A DNA stretch of 60,256 bases from assembly GCA_019233755.1 (NCBI GenBank), contig JAFAMD010000022.1:1-60256 (forward strand), given 5' to 3'. The notes beneath the pieces are model-generated. The model did no database searches. It had not been told where the DNA came from and saw nothing but the letters and a program-made list of their open reading frames with translations. Of the stretch, positions 15,656 to 24,997 are shown one piece after another (the stretch's first letter is position 1; each line of letters starts with the position of its first letter). Position numbers and translations under genes: made by a program. The stretch comes from Acidobacteriaceae bacterium. GTDB taxonomy: Bacteria > Acidobacteriota > Terriglobia > Bryobacterales > Bryobacteraceae.

Positions 15656-16102
15656 TCAACGGCGCTGCTGACGGGCAGCGGAATCGATGGGCGCCGTTAC
15701 CATCCGGACCTCGAAGTGCGCATCCCCTAACTCGGCAACGATCTGCGCGATAGGATCCCAGGGAGTTTCTTTGTCGGCGCGGACATAGACGGCGGTGGCG
15801 TTATGGAATCGCTGGTGAATGCCTTGCGCGAGCAGATTGATATTGATGGGTTTCTCATTGAGAAACGACTCGCCGTTCTTGGTGATGCTGATAACCGGTA
15901 AATCCTGAGCGGTGTTCTCGACACGCTTGACTTTCGGAACCTGGATGTCGAGACCGAACTCCATAACATTAGCCGTGATCATGAAAATGATCAGGAGCAC
16001 AAGCACGACGTCCACGAGAGGAACAATGTTGATCTCAGACATGGCGGTCGGACCGCCGAAGCGCCGTTGTATTTTGCCGCCGTTTCTGAACGTAAAAGCC
16101 AT
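15656..16102 (-). CDS. tolR: Proton-channel protein TolR (ExbD family)
   Basis: A 148-residue ExbD/TolR protein. The single transmembrane helix (VDVVLVLLIIFMITAN) contains the conserved Asp of PLVDVVLVLLI, which carries protons. A periplasmic domain follows (about 60-140). The conserved MSEINIVPLVDV block precedes the helix. With TolQ it forms the motor that drives TolA. It lies 42 bp after tolQ. Confidence 0.93.
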   Translation of the reverse strand: MAFTFRNGGKIQRRFGGPTAMSEINIVPLVDVVLVLLIIFMITANVMEFGLDIQVPKVKRVENTAQDLPVISITKNGESFLNEKPININLLAQGIHQRFHNATAVYVRADKETPWDPIAQIVAELGDAHFEVRMVTAPIDSAARQQRR

Positions 16103-16144
16103 CTCAATTAGTAGATCGAAGTTACTGAACTAATGTTGTCGAAG

Positions 16145-16822
16145 TTATCCACCAAAATCACGCTCGGCCAGATTTTGAAACTCGATGGCGAAATCCTCCA
16201 TGCGGGTTCCCAGCTCTTTGATACGGGCGCCAAAGATGTTATAGAAAATAGCGGCCGGAATCGCTGCCGCAAGACCAATAGCGGTGGTGATCAGCGCTTC
16301 CGAGATACCCGGCGCGACGGCGCGCAGGCTGGCGCTGCCGGCATTGCCAAGTCCCTCAAACGCGTCGATGATGCCCCACACGGTGCCGAATAAGCCAATG
16401 AAGGGTGAAACCGTGGCGACTGTCGCGAGCCAGTTCATATTCATCTCGAGCTTGGCTACCTCTTCACTAATGCCAAGCTGCAGGCTGCGCTCGATAGCGG
16501 GCTTGTTCACCAGCGCTCCGCGCTGCTTGACCTGGCGCTCGATCTCACCGTAGCCGAAATCAAAGACGGCAACCAGCGGCGCAGACGTAAACTGTTCGCT
16601 GGCGATGGCGACCGCCTGCAGGCTGCCGGCTTTCCGAAAAGCTCGCAGGAAGTTGCGGTTCTCCCGACGCGCGCGGCCGAAGACGCTGCTCTTAGAGAAG
16701 ACGATCGTCCAGGAGAACAGCGAAAAAAGAATCAAAATGGCAATGATCGCTAACGGAACCGGGCGAAGGTTTTGAATGATGTCCCACAGGCTGAGCTCAG
16801 CGGGAAACAGCACAAAGGGCAA
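16145..16822 (-). CDS. tolQ: Proton-channel protein TolQ (ExbB family)
   Basis: A 225-residue polytopic protein with three hydrophobic helices, at about 20-42, 128-155 and 172-196. The conserved VSPFIGLFGTVWGIIDAF and the GISEALITTAIGLAAAIPA helices are the ExbB/TolQ signature. It heads the six-gene tol-pal operon, which runs leftward from here. Divergently, recN starts 132 bp away, so the shared intergenic region must hold both promoters. Confidence 0.93.
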   Translation of the reverse strand: MPFVLFPAELSLWDIIQNLRPVPLAIIAILILFSLFSWTIVFSKSSVFGRARRENRNFLRAFRKAGSLQAVAIASEQFTSAPLVAVFDFGYGEIERQVKQRGALVNKPAIERSLQLGISEEVAKLEMNMNWLATVATVSPFIGLFGTVWGIIDAFEGLGNAGSASLRAVAPGISEALITTAIGLAAAIPAAIFYNIFGARIKELGTRMEDFAIEFQNLAERDFGG

Positions 16823-16939
16823 TAGATCGATGTCCTTTCATTACCTCGTTCTACTCATTATAGGGAGAAGACACAGGAGGGCCTGTAAATTTGACGGAAT
16901 AAGGGTGCGCGCGGTTTCGGTATTGCCGGGCATGCACCG

Positions 16940-16945
16940 TATAAT
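16940..16945 (+). promoter_or_regulatory. Candidate -10 box of recN
   Basis: A perfect TATAAT ends 8 bases before the recN ATG. The -35 region is weak. If used, the transcript would start within a few bases of the start codon, giving a nearly leaderless mRNA. Confidence 0.35.
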
Positions 16946-16953
16946 TCGTTCAC

Positions 16954-18633
16954 ATGCTGCTGGAATTGATTGTGGAGAACTATGCCGTTGTCGAGCAAGC
17001 CCGCATCCGTTTCCAAGAGGGACTGAACATTCTGACGGGCGAAACCGGCAGCGGGAAATCGATCGTGGTGGATTCGTTGAGCCTGCTGCTGGGCGCACGG
17101 GCCTCGGCTGAGATGGTGCGAAGCGGCGAAACGCGGGCGCGGGTATCGGGAATCTTTGCGATTCATGAGACTCCTGAAATCGAGGCACTCCTCGAACAAG
17201 CGGGCATCGAGCATTCGGGCGAAGACGAGCTGATCGTCGAGCGGGAGGTGGGCGCCAACGGGAAGTCGCGTGCGTTCGTGGCAAATCATCCGGTAACGAC
17301 CGCTTTTCTGCGGCAGTTGGCGCCGGCACTGGGGGACATTCACGGGCAGAACGAGCAGCAACTGCTGTTTGCGCCGCAATTACAGAGGCATCTGCTGGAT
17401 GAGTATGCGCGTGCGACGGAGGTGTGCGACGCCGTTGGGAAGGCGTTTGCGGAATGGCGCGAGATCGGGCAGAGGCTGGAGGAATTGAGCCGGAATGAGC
17501 AGGAGAAGCTGCGGCTGCTGGATCTCTGGAGCTTCCAGAAGAAAGAGATCGACGCGGTGCAGCCGAAGGCCGGGGAAGACGCGGAACTGGAGACGGAGCG
17601 CAAAATCCTGCAGAACGTGACGCGGCTGCAGGAGAGCGCGAATGCGGCTTTCGGGCTGTTGTACGAATCGCCGGAGAGCGCGTCCACGCAGTTGCGACAC
17701 GCGCTGAAGCGAATGGATGAGCTGCTGCGCATAGATCCGACGCTCGAAGAGGCGGCGGCTTCGCTCCGGCAGGCGGGAGTGCAACTGGATGAAGCGGCCT
17801 ATACCCTGCGGGATTATCTGGGCAAGCTGGAGGGAGATCCGGCGCGACTGGAAGATGTCGAAAGCCGGTTGGCGGCTTTGGACCGGCTGAAGCGGAAATA
17901 CGGCCACACGCTCGAGGAAGTGATCGCGTTCCGCGATGAGGCGGCGCAGCGCATCGACGAAGTGGAGAACGCGAGCGAGCACCGGGCCGCGCTCGAGAAG
18001 CAGCAGAAGGAAGCGGCCGAAAAGTACGAGAAGCTGGCGAAGGAATTAAGCCGGATGCGAAAAGCGGCGGCGGTTTCGCTTGCCAAACACGTCGAGGACG
18101 AACTCAAAAGCCTGGCGATGGGCGGGACCCGGTTTCAGATCGGAGTAACCGACGGCGAGTGGACTGCGGCGGGCATGGATGAAGTGGTGTTCCTCGTTTC
18201 CCCAAATCGAGGGGAAGAGTTGAAGCCCCTGCAGAAGATTGCATCCGGCGGCGAGCTCTCGCGCATTGCGCTGGGATTGAAGACGGCGATAGGCGGCGCA
18301 GATCAGCATGCGGGTATTCCAACGCTGGTGTTCGACGAAGTGGATGCCGGAGTGGGCGGTGCAGCGGCGGCGGCCGTAGGGAAGAGGCTCAAGGCACTTT
18401 CACGCGCGAACCAGGTAATCTGTGTGACCCACCTGGCGCAGATTGCTGGCTTTGCGGACCATCACTATGCGGTCTCAAAGCGCGAAAAGAAGGGGCGGAT
18501 TGCGACGCAGATAGAGGAACTCGGGCGCGAGGAGCGGGCGCGGGAAATCGGCCGGATGCTGTCGGGCGAGCAGGTCACGGCCGAGGCACTACAGCAGGCC
18601 GAGCAGTTGATTCAGGCAGGAATGAACGGCTAA
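16954..18633 (+). CDS. recN: DNA repair ATPase RecN
   Basis: A 559-residue SMC-like protein for double-strand break repair. Walker A is GETGSGKS (29-36). Long heptad-rich arms (about 155-370) form the coiled coil. The signature ASGGELSRIALGLK and Walker B TLVFDEVDAGVGG come in the C-terminal ATPase half, followed by VICVTHLAQIAGFADHHY. RecN tethers sister chromatids and broken ends near RecA. Length and motifs are complete. There is no visible Shine-Dalgarno before the ATG, which fits the near-leaderless promoter noted upstream. No LexA-type operator that I recognise is present. Confidence 0.95.
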   Translation: MLLELIVENYAVVEQARIRFQEGLNILTGETGSGKSIVVDSLSLLLGARASAEMVRSGETRARVSGIFAIHETPEIEALLEQAGIEHSGEDELIVEREVGANGKSRAFVANHPVTTAFLRQLAPALGDIHGQNEQQLLFAPQLQRHLLDEYARATEVCDAVGKAFAEWREIGQRLEELSRNEQEKLRLLDLWSFQKKEIDAVQPKAGEDAELETERKILQNVTRLQESANAAFGLLYESPESASTQLRHALKRMDELLRIDPTLEEAAASLRQAGVQLDEAAYTLRDYLGKLEGDPARLEDVESRLAALDRLKRKYGHTLEEVIAFRDEAAQRIDEVENASEHRAALEKQQKEAAEKYEKLAKELSRMRKAAAVSLAKHVEDELKSLAMGGTRFQIGVTDGEWTAAGMDEVVFLVSPNRGEELKPLQKIASGGELSRIALGLKTAIGGADQHAGIPTLVFDEVDAGVGGAAAAAVGKRLKALSRANQVICVTHLAQIAGFADHHYAVSKREKKGRIATQIEELGREERAREIGRMLSGEQVTAEALQQAEQLIQAGMNG

Positions 18634-18696
18634 GACGCTGTAACGGTCGGTTCACAATTCGCTTCCATAATTGAGCGGTATCACCGACCGGACCCA

Positions 18697-19808
18697 ATGA
18701 CCGGACAGCAGAACAGCACACGCCATATTCTCGCTTTGAACTGCGGCTCGTCTTCGCTGAAGTTCAGCGTATACGTCTGGAACGGTAGTGACGCAGAATT
18801 CTGCTGCTCCGGCGAAGCGGAGGAAGTGGGGCACGATTCCTCGAGCTTCTGGTTCAAGCGGGGTGATCGCAAGAAAGAGGAAAAACTCGCTATTCCGGAT
18901 CATAGGGCCGCGTTGCGACATGCGCGAGAGGTTTTGCAAAAGCAGGGGCTGCCGCTGCCGGACGCGGTGGGTCATCGCTTCGTACACGGCGGGCCGAAGG
19001 TCAGGGAGCATTGCCGCATCACTCCTGAGGTTCGAGAGTTACTGCGTGGCGCCGCTCTGTTTGCTCCCTTGCACGTGCCGATTGCGCTTTCGGTGCTGGA
19101 CGAGGTTGAAGCGCGCTTACCGCAGGTGCCGCAGGTGGCATGCCTGGATACGGCTTTCCACCGCAACATGCCCGACGTAGCGCAGACCTTGGCGCTACCG
19201 GCGGACGTTCGCGCGCTGGGTGTCGAGCGGTACGGGTTTCATGGCCTGTCGATTGAATCGATCGTTGCGCGGCTGAATCCGGTGCCGGAGCGGCTGGTGG
19301 TGGCGCATCTGGGCAACGGGTGCAGTATTACGGCCATTCGCAACGGCGTCTCCGTGGACACGTCGATGGGGCTGACGCCCACCGGAGGCATCCTCATGGG
19401 CACACGATGCGGCGATCTGGACCCCGGTGTGATGCTGTTTCTTTTGCGGAGCGGTTATTCCGATGGCGGGAAGCTGGAACGCATCGTGGACCATGAGTCA
19501 GGCCTGAAGGGGATATCGGGCGGCACCAGCGACATGCGCGATTTGATGGGCCTGCGCGCACAGCAGCCGAATGCGGACCTGGCGATCCGGATGTTCTGCT
19601 ATCAGGCCAGCAAGACGATAGGGGCAATGGCAGCGGCGCTTGGAGGGCTTGACATGCTCGTTTTTACGGGCGGAATCGGAGAGCACGCGGCGGAGATTCG
19701 TGACGCGATTTGTTCCGGACTCGGCTTCTTAGGTAAGTGCCGAATGGAAGTGGTGCCCCCGGGGAAGATCTGCAGATTGCGCGCACAACCGGCAGGCTTA
19801 CCGCTTGA
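18697..19808 (+). CDS. ackA: Acetate kinase with a frameshift just before its end
   Basis: An acetate/propionate kinase (ASKHA fold) that makes acetyl phosphate or ATP. The motifs NCGSSSLKF, GHRFVHGG, HLGNGCSI, TPTGGILMGTRCGDLDPG and FTGGIGEHA are all present. The frame as read runs on into the murJ gene to 19944 with a nonsense tail. In the -1 frame after the run CCCCCGGGG (19756-19764) the expected family ending GEDLQIARTTGRLTA appears and stops at 19808. So the real gene ends there, with one base lost (or a sequencing error, or a programmed -1 slip) at that run. Overlap with murJ would then be only 11 bp. An 8-bp inverted repeat (CGGTCGGT at 18644, ACCGACCG at 18683) lies in the leader. 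No pta gene is adjacent. Confidence 0.85.
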
Positions 19809-21495
19809 CGCCTATGCGGCGGAAAATGGCCGCGAGAGTTGTCTTCGATTCAGGCACGCCGGCCAGCGCGGTTCCTCCGAAATAGACGGCACCATAGAGA
19901 GACAAGACGATCACCCCGAGCGGCAGCGGGTGAGCCGTTCCTAAGGCCTGCTTGAGCGAGTAGCCGAGACCGGCTCCGAGAAGCGCGACGGACCAGAGTT
20001 TGAGCGTGAAGTCGACGGAGAGCGGTGTTTTGCCCACGCGCCGGGCGAGGGCGTGACGGAGAAGCGCGAATTCGACCCAGCCTGCTACGCCGGCGGAGGC
20101 GGTGAGTCCGGCGACGCCCCATTTCTGTTCGATACCAAGCCAGTGCGGCAAGGGGAAGGCACAAAGTAAACCGAGTGCCGTGGTCAGGATGACACGAATC
20201 ACGGCGAAGCGCAGAGGAGTCTTTGTATCGAGCAAAGCGTAGAAGGCGGATGAATAAAGGCGGCCCAGCGAGGTGGCGAGCAGACCGACGGACGAACCGG
20301 CGATGACGGACCAGACGTAGACAACGCCGTCGCGCTGGAAGCGGCCGGATTCGTAGAGAAGAGCAACCAGCACATCGCCCAGAACGAGAAACGCGACAGC
20401 CGACGGAATAATGAAGAACGCGATGCGGCGCAGGCCGGCAGAAAGCCGCACACGGATAACGGCTGCGATTTCCTCCTCGCTTCCGATGGCGCTCGAGAGA
20501 GCCGGGAGTTCCGCCGCCGAGATAGACATGCTGAACAGGCTTATGGGCAACACCGAGATCGCCTGGCCATAGCCGAGGGCGGCGACCGCACCGGTAGGGA
20601 GGCTGCTCGCAATCATCTGGTCAATATAGGCGCTGATCTGGACAACGCCGCGGCTGACGAAAATGGGGCCGAAATTCCGGATCACCGTACGGACGTGCTG
20701 GGAATGGAAATCGAGAGCGGGGCGGAAGTACGGCAGCAGTTCCAGTACGCGCGGCAGTTGCACGAGAAATTGCAGAGCGCTGCCCGCGACGTATCCCCAG
20801 GCTACGTACAGGACAAGCGGGTTCTCCGGTGTGTAGCGGCCAAAGAATATTGCGACGGCAATTACGGCGGCGTTCAAAACGACGGGCGCCGTGTAGGAGA
20901 GCAGAAAGCGGCGATGGCTGTTCAGAACACCCAGGCACCAGGCGCTCATGACGAGGAGACCTGTGCCGGGAAAGAGAATTCGAACAATATGGATGGTGAG
21001 CGCCCGCTTTTCACCGGTGAAGCCGGGGGCGATAAGGTCGATCAGGACGGGCGTCAGCAATACGCCCAAGAGGACCAGCACGGAACAGATGAGCGAGAGT
21101 ATGCCGAAAACCGCTCCCGCAAGATCATCCGCCTCGTCGTCCAGCCTGCGAGCCCGTAACTTTGAATAAACCGTAACAAAGGAGGCGGAGAGGACGCCTT
21201 CGCCAAAGAGATTGCTGAGCAGGTTCGGGATGCGAAGGGCGGCCCGGAATGCATCGGCGATGATGGACTCGACGCCGAAATAATGTCCAATAACACGCTC
21301 GCGGATAAGACCGGTAATCCGGCTAAGCAGAATGCCCAGCGCTACGCGTGACGACCCGCCGGCCCGGACGCGCGCCGGTGCGGCAGCGGGCGGTTCGACA
21401 GCCTCGGCCACACTGTTGCCCGTGCGGCGTGCTGCATCTCTCCGGTCTGGCACCGGAGATTTCGGCAGGCGAGAGATGCGAATACGAACTTGCAA
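19798..21495 (-). CDS. murJ: Lipid II flippase MurJ (MviN)
   Basis: A 565-residue polytopic protein of the MOP superfamily with about 14 hydrophobic helices. The N-terminal block GILLSRITGLIRERVIGHYFG and ADAFRAALRIPNLLSNLFGEGVLSASFVTVYSKL is the MurJ signature. It moves lipid-linked peptidoglycan precursor across the inner membrane. An N-terminal extension of some 50 residues rich in Arg, Ala and Pro precedes the first helix; the TTG start is at the far end of that extension, so the true start could be internal. It diverges from the DegP-like gene with an 81-bp gap. Confidence 0.93.
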   Translation of the reverse strand: MQVRIRISRLPKSPVPDRRDAARRTGNSVAEAVEPPAAAPARVRAGGSSRVALGILLSRITGLIRERVIGHYFGVESIIADAFRAALRIPNLLSNLFGEGVLSASFVTVYSKLRARRLDDEADDLAGAVFGILSLICSVLVLLGVLLTPVLIDLIAPGFTGEKRALTIHIVRILFPGTGLLVMSAWCLGVLNSHRRFLLSYTAPVVLNAAVIAVAIFFGRYTPENPLVLYVAWGYVAGSALQFLVQLPRVLELLPYFRPALDFHSQHVRTVIRNFGPIFVSRGVVQISAYIDQMIASSLPTGAVAALGYGQAISVLPISLFSMSISAAELPALSSAIGSEEEIAAVIRVRLSAGLRRIAFFIIPSAVAFLVLGDVLVALLYESGRFQRDGVVYVWSVIAGSSVGLLATSLGRLYSSAFYALLDTKTPLRFAVIRVILTTALGLLCAFPLPHWLGIEQKWGVAGLTASAGVAGWVEFALLRHALARRVGKTPLSVDFTLKLWSVALLGAGLGYSLKQALGTAHPLPLGVIVLSLYGAVYFGGTALAGVPESKTTLAAIFRRIGVKR

Positions 21496-21576
21496 ATTGC
21501 GGATCTTCAGTCTGAGAGTAGCAATTACTCGAACTCAACTCGCAAGATGGAGCATCCAAGAAGGACGGGAGCGTTG

Positions 21577-23034
21577 ATGGACTGTAAGTCAGGTGTTTGG
21601 AAGTGCGTTGTGGCTGCGATTTTGGCAAGCGGTGCTTTGGCTGCCGGGCCGATGCCGGCGCAGGAAGGCAAGCCTCCGGCGACTCCGAACGCACAAAAAA
21701 TGGACGTGCTGAAGCAGCTTAGCAGCTCGTTTGAGGAGATTTCACAGCGCTCCGGCCGCGCCGTTGTGCAGATTTTTGTTCGCAGTTATGTGACGGGAGG
21801 AGATAATTCCGACAACGAGAACGGCGAACTTCTGACAGCCGAGAACAGCAGCGGCTCCGGGATTATCGTGAGCCCGGACGGATACATTCTGACCAATGCA
21901 CACGTAGTGAAGAACGCCCATTCCGTACGGGTGCAGCTAAACATTCGAGCGGGCGCTGAAGCGAGGGAACAGGGTGACCGTTCGGCGACCCGCCCATTGC
22001 CGGGGACTATCGTCGGCGTGGACCGGGAGAGCGACCTGGCGGTAATCAGGGTAGAGAAGAAAAATCTACCCTACCTGGCATTCGGTGATTCCGGAGAACT
22101 GAAGCAGGGACAGATAGTGCTCGCTCTGGGGAATCCACTGGGCCTCGATAATTCGGTGAGTCTGGGAGTGGTGAGCGCTGTTGCGCGGCAGGTCAAGCCG
22201 GACAATCCGATGGTCTATATTCAGACTGACGCTCCGATCAACCCGGGCAACAGCGGCGGACCGCTGGTGGACACCGATGGACATGTGGTCGGGATCAACA
22301 CGTTCATCCTGACGCAGTCAGGAGGAAGCGAGGGCATCGGGTTTGCCATACCAAGCAACATCGCGCGTGAGGTGTATACACAGCTCCAGAAGCAAGGGCA
22401 TGTGCACCGCTCACAAGTGGGACTGGTAGGCGAGACGATCACTCCGGAAATAGTGGATGGGCTCGGCCTCGAAACCGATCACGGCATCATTATTTCCGAC
22501 GTCGAGCCCGACGGACCGGCCGCGCACGCGGGAGTGCAGGTAGACGATATTATCGTCGCGATGAACGGGCGCCCGGTGTTCAGCAAGCATCAGCTCGAGG
22601 CCAATGTTTACCGGCTCTCGCCGGGCACGAAGGTGAGCCTGCGGGTGCAGCGTGGTGCCGATCAACTGGATGTGCCGATTGTGACCGAGGAGCAGTCGGA
22701 CGAACTGGATGCTTTGGCCGACATGGTGGACCCGGTGAAGAACATGGTGCCGGAGCTGGGCATCGTTGGTTTGGATATCACGAAGCAGGTTCTGGCGCTG
22801 ATGCCGGAATTGCGCCGTCCGGCAGGTGTGGTGGTTGCGGCTCGCAAGGCGAATGCGCCCTATTCCGGGCCGCCGCTCGAGACAGGGGATGTCATTTATT
22901 CGGTGAACCGGCATGTGGTTGCCGGAGTGGCGCAGCTCAGACAGGCACTGGCGGCGATGAAATCCGGCGATGCCGCGGTGTTGCTGGTCGAGCGCGACGG
23001 TCACATGCTTTACGTTCCGTTACAGCTCGATTAA
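21577..23034 (+). CDS. DegP/HtrA-family periplasmic serine protease with two PDZ domains
   Basis: A 485-residue exported protease. The ATG at 21577, with AAGGAC upstream, starts a good signal peptide (VWKCVVAAILASGALAAG); the frame is open further upstream but that part is not signal-like. The trypsin-like triad is His109 (LTNAHVV), Asp153 (RESDLAV) and Ser226 (NPGNSGGPL). Two PDZ domains follow, roughly 275-365 and 390-480. DegP proteins degrade or refold damaged envelope proteins. The gene is monocistronic by position, divergent from murJ. Confidence 0.92.
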   Translation: MDCKSGVWKCVVAAILASGALAAGPMPAQEGKPPATPNAQKMDVLKQLSSSFEEISQRSGRAVVQIFVRSYVTGGDNSDNENGELLTAENSSGSGIIVSPDGYILTNAHVVKNAHSVRVQLNIRAGAEAREQGDRSATRPLPGTIVGVDRESDLAVIRVEKKNLPYLAFGDSGELKQGQIVLALGNPLGLDNSVSLGVVSAVARQVKPDNPMVYIQTDAPINPGNSGGPLVDTDGHVVGINTFILTQSGGSEGIGFAIPSNIAREVYTQLQKQGHVHRSQVGLVGETITPEIVDGLGLETDHGIIISDVEPDGPAAHAGVQVDDIIVAMNGRPVFSKHQLEANVYRLSPGTKVSLRVQRGADQLDVPIVTEEQSDELDALADMVDPVKNMVPELGIVGLDITKQVLALMPELRRPAGVVVAARKANAPYSGPPLETGDVIYSVNRHVVAGVAQLRQALAAMKSGDAAVLLVERDGHMLYVPLQLD

Positions 23035-23112
23035 CAATCCTTCCTTTATTCGGCATTTCCCGTGGACCGGTTGCGCAAAAAAGCTGTGTGAAGATACCGT
23101 GAATAGAGAGAA

Positions 23113-24090
23113 ATGAATAAGGGTCCTATTTCATCTTTCGTCAAGCAACACTTTCGTCACTTCAATGCGGCGGCGCTAGTGGAAGCGGCGGAAGCTTATA
23201 CCGAACACCTAAACAAAGGCGGCAAGATGTTTTTGACGCTGGCCGGCGCCATGAGCACGGCGGAATTGGGTGTTTCGCTTGCGGAAATGATCCGGCAAGG
23301 GAAGATTCACGGCATCTCCTGTACCGGCGCAAACCTGGAAGAAGACGTTTTCAATCTTGTCGCGCATAATTTTTACGAGCGCGTTCCGCACTGGCGCGAT
23401 TTGAGGCCGGAAGATGAGCAGGCACTGCTCGACCGGCATATGAACCGCGTGACCGATACATGTATTCCGGAAGAAGAAGCGATGCGGCGGATTGAGAGCG
23501 TGATTCTGAAGGAGTGGATGGCGGCCGATCAGAAGGGCGAGCACTACTTCCCGCACGAGTTCTTTTACAAGATTTTGCAATCGCCGGAATTACAGAAGAG
23601 TTTTCAAATCGATGTAAAGAACAGTTGGCTCTATGCGGCGATGGAGCGCAACCTGCCGATCTTTGTTCCGGGCTGGGAGGACTCGACGCTGGCCAACATG
23701 TACGCAGGCCATTGCATCTCAGGCGACGTTAAGAAGGTGCACACGGTGCGGACCGGCATCGAGTACATGATGGAGCTGGCGGGATGGTATACGAAGAGGG
23801 CGAAGGACGCATCGATCGGGTTTTTCCAGATCGGCGGCGGCATCGCGGGTGATTTTCCGATCTGCGTGGTTCCGATGCTGCGGCAGGACCTGGAGCGGGA
23901 AGACACGCCGCTTTGGGGATATTTCTGCCAGATCAGCGACTCCACGACGAGCTACGGTTCGTACTCCGGCGCGATTCCCAATGAGAAGATCACCTGGGAG
24001 AAGCTGAGCATTCACACGCCGAAATTCGTAATTGAGTCCGATGCGTCGATTGTGGCTCCGCTGGTGTTTGCGTACGTGCTGGGGTGGTAG
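23113..24090 (+). CDS. Deoxyhypusine synthase-like protein
   Basis: A 325-residue member of the deoxyhypusine synthase family, which transfers a 4-aminobutyl group from spermidine. NAD-site glycines appear in TLAGAMSTAELG and FFQIGGGIAGDF. The catalytic Lys is retained as Lys297 in ITWEKLSI, matching the WGKI lysine of the eukaryotic enzyme. Bacteria lack the eIF5A substrate, and several bacterial members make homospermidine or act in other polyamine reactions, so the substrate here is uncertain. The gene is the last chromosomal gene before the tRNA-Ser fragment that marks the island edge; its stop lies 91 bp from it. Confidence 0.85.
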   Translation: MNKGPISSFVKQHFRHFNAAALVEAAEAYTEHLNKGGKMFLTLAGAMSTAELGVSLAEMIRQGKIHGISCTGANLEEDVFNLVAHNFYERVPHWRDLRPEDEQALLDRHMNRVTDTCIPEEEAMRRIESVILKEWMAADQKGEHYFPHEFFYKILQSPELQKSFQIDVKNSWLYAAMERNLPIFVPGWEDSTLANMYAGHCISGDVKKVHTVRTGIEYMMELAGWYTKRAKDASIGFFQIGGGIAGDFPICVVPMLRQDLEREDTPLWGYFCQISDSTTSYGSYSGAIPNEKITWEKLSIHTPKFVIESDASIVAPLVFAYVLGW

Positions 24091-24181
24091 GGATTCAATC
24101 CTAAGGCGGCTGAACACTTTGAAGGGCGCGGCGGAAGAGAAGTGAGTTGGGTGCCTGCGATCTGGAGTAAGGCGCACATCC

Positions 24182-24221
24182 GGTGAGATGCGAGAGTGGT
24201 TGAATCGGGCGGTCTCGAAAA
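24182..24221 (+). other. 5' half of tRNA-Ser(CGA): left junction of genomic island
   Basis: These 40 bases match the first 40 bases of the intact tRNA-Ser at 58205-58294 with one difference (A for G at 24188). They cover the acceptor 5' strand, D arm and anticodon loop. After CTCGAAAA the match stops abruptly in the anticodon stem-loop. This is the remnant left when an element recombined within the anticodon region and supplied a new 5' half at its other end. Confidence 0.85.
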
Positions 24222-24339
24222 ATGATTCAAGGCATTTTCGCAAGTAGTGTAAATGCAACAAATCCTCTTGCCGGCCAACAACTTAGCCCGAATCTGGCTT
24301 TAGCCAATTTCCCTGGATTTCACCGTTTTTGACGGCTCT

Positions 24340-24348
24340 ATAGTGACA
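24340..24348 (+). other. ATAGTGACA site (candidate integrase arm site)
   Basis: A 9-mer found at both island ends: 24340 (+), 24382-24390 (-), 35448-35456 (-) and 58157 (+). Confidence 0.4.
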
Positions 24349-24381
24349 AAATGGTGACAGTTTTCCTGTAGAAGGATTAGG

Positions 24382-24390
24382 TGTCACTAT
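24382..24390 (-). other. ATAGTGACA site, inverted copy
   Basis: It reads TGTCACTAT on the plus strand, 33 bp from the direct copy at 24340. The pair faces inward in opposite orientation. Confidence 0.4.
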
Positions 24391-24754
24391 CCGGGCCAGG
24401 AAGTCGTTATTTGTGAATTGGTTACGGTGATTTGGCGCGTCACGCAGGGGGCCTTGCGAGCAGGAGACATCGGACTTTCCGCTAGTGCGCCCGATTCACT
24501 CGGTTGTGCGCAGCCCCGCCGCGGCAAAATCGGAACTCCCGGCGATCATCTACAGGACGTCGCCGGTTCGCTTCCTTCCACGCGCAGGTGTACCGGTCTT
24601 AAGAAGCATGAACACTTGGACGCGCCGTACCTAGCACAACCGCGAAACAGGCGAATGAGAATCCTCCTGATGATGCCAGGATTTTAGGAAATCATCACAT
24701 AAACACCACTGGCGGCTTAAACCGGAGCGCTGATAGTGGAGGCATGAGTTAAGC
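24391..24754. other. Non-coding stretch inside island left end
   Basis: No convincing gene. Short frames are open on both strands but none resembles a known family or has a ribosome site. Confidence 0.4.
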
Positions 24755-24935
24755 AGGCAGAGCGAGGAGAAGCGTGGCGGCGGCGCATCGCGGAGCAGGA
24801 GCAAAGCGGAGTTTCTGTTCGCGTATTGCAAGGAGCGTGGGCTTGGTGAGCCCTCGTTCTACAGCTCGCGTCAGCGGCTGCGTCGGGAGCAGCAGCCGGT
24901 ATCGTTCGCATTGGTAGATACGAGGCCGACCCGAC
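24755..24935 (+). pseudogene. Remnant of an IS66-family accessory protein (TnpA-like)
   Basis: In one frame RGEAWRRRIAEQEQSGVSV is read and in the next frame FAYCKERGLGEPSFYSSRQRLRREQ. Together they give the typical N-terminal pattern of the IS66 accessory protein (WRxxIxxQxxSGxSVxxFCxxxGLxxxSFYxWRxRLR). A frameshift separates the halves and the rest of the insertion sequence is absent. It marks past insertion-sequence activity at the island's left end. Confidence 0.7.
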
Positions 24936-24997
24936 GGTGTGGTCGCAACTGACCACGGCACAATGCGGCTGAGAGCTTCCGCTCCTCGGCAGACTGG

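Larger units (their letters stand above)
24212..24390 (+). repeat. Island left-end sequence, copy A
   Basis: This roughly 180-bp stretch starts at the anticodon-loop core GGTCTCGAAA and is repeated, diverged, at 35294-35456. Shared blocks include TTTCGCAAGTAG, ACTTAGC, CCTGGATTTCACCGTTTTTG and TGTCACTAT. It does not encode a protein I recognise and is the likely integrase-binding left end of the element. Confidence 0.7.

Noticed and set aside
19809..19944. The last 45 codons of the acetate kinase frame as read
   Set aside because: They run antisense through the murJ 3' end and are unlike any acetate kinase; the normal ending is in the -1 frame.
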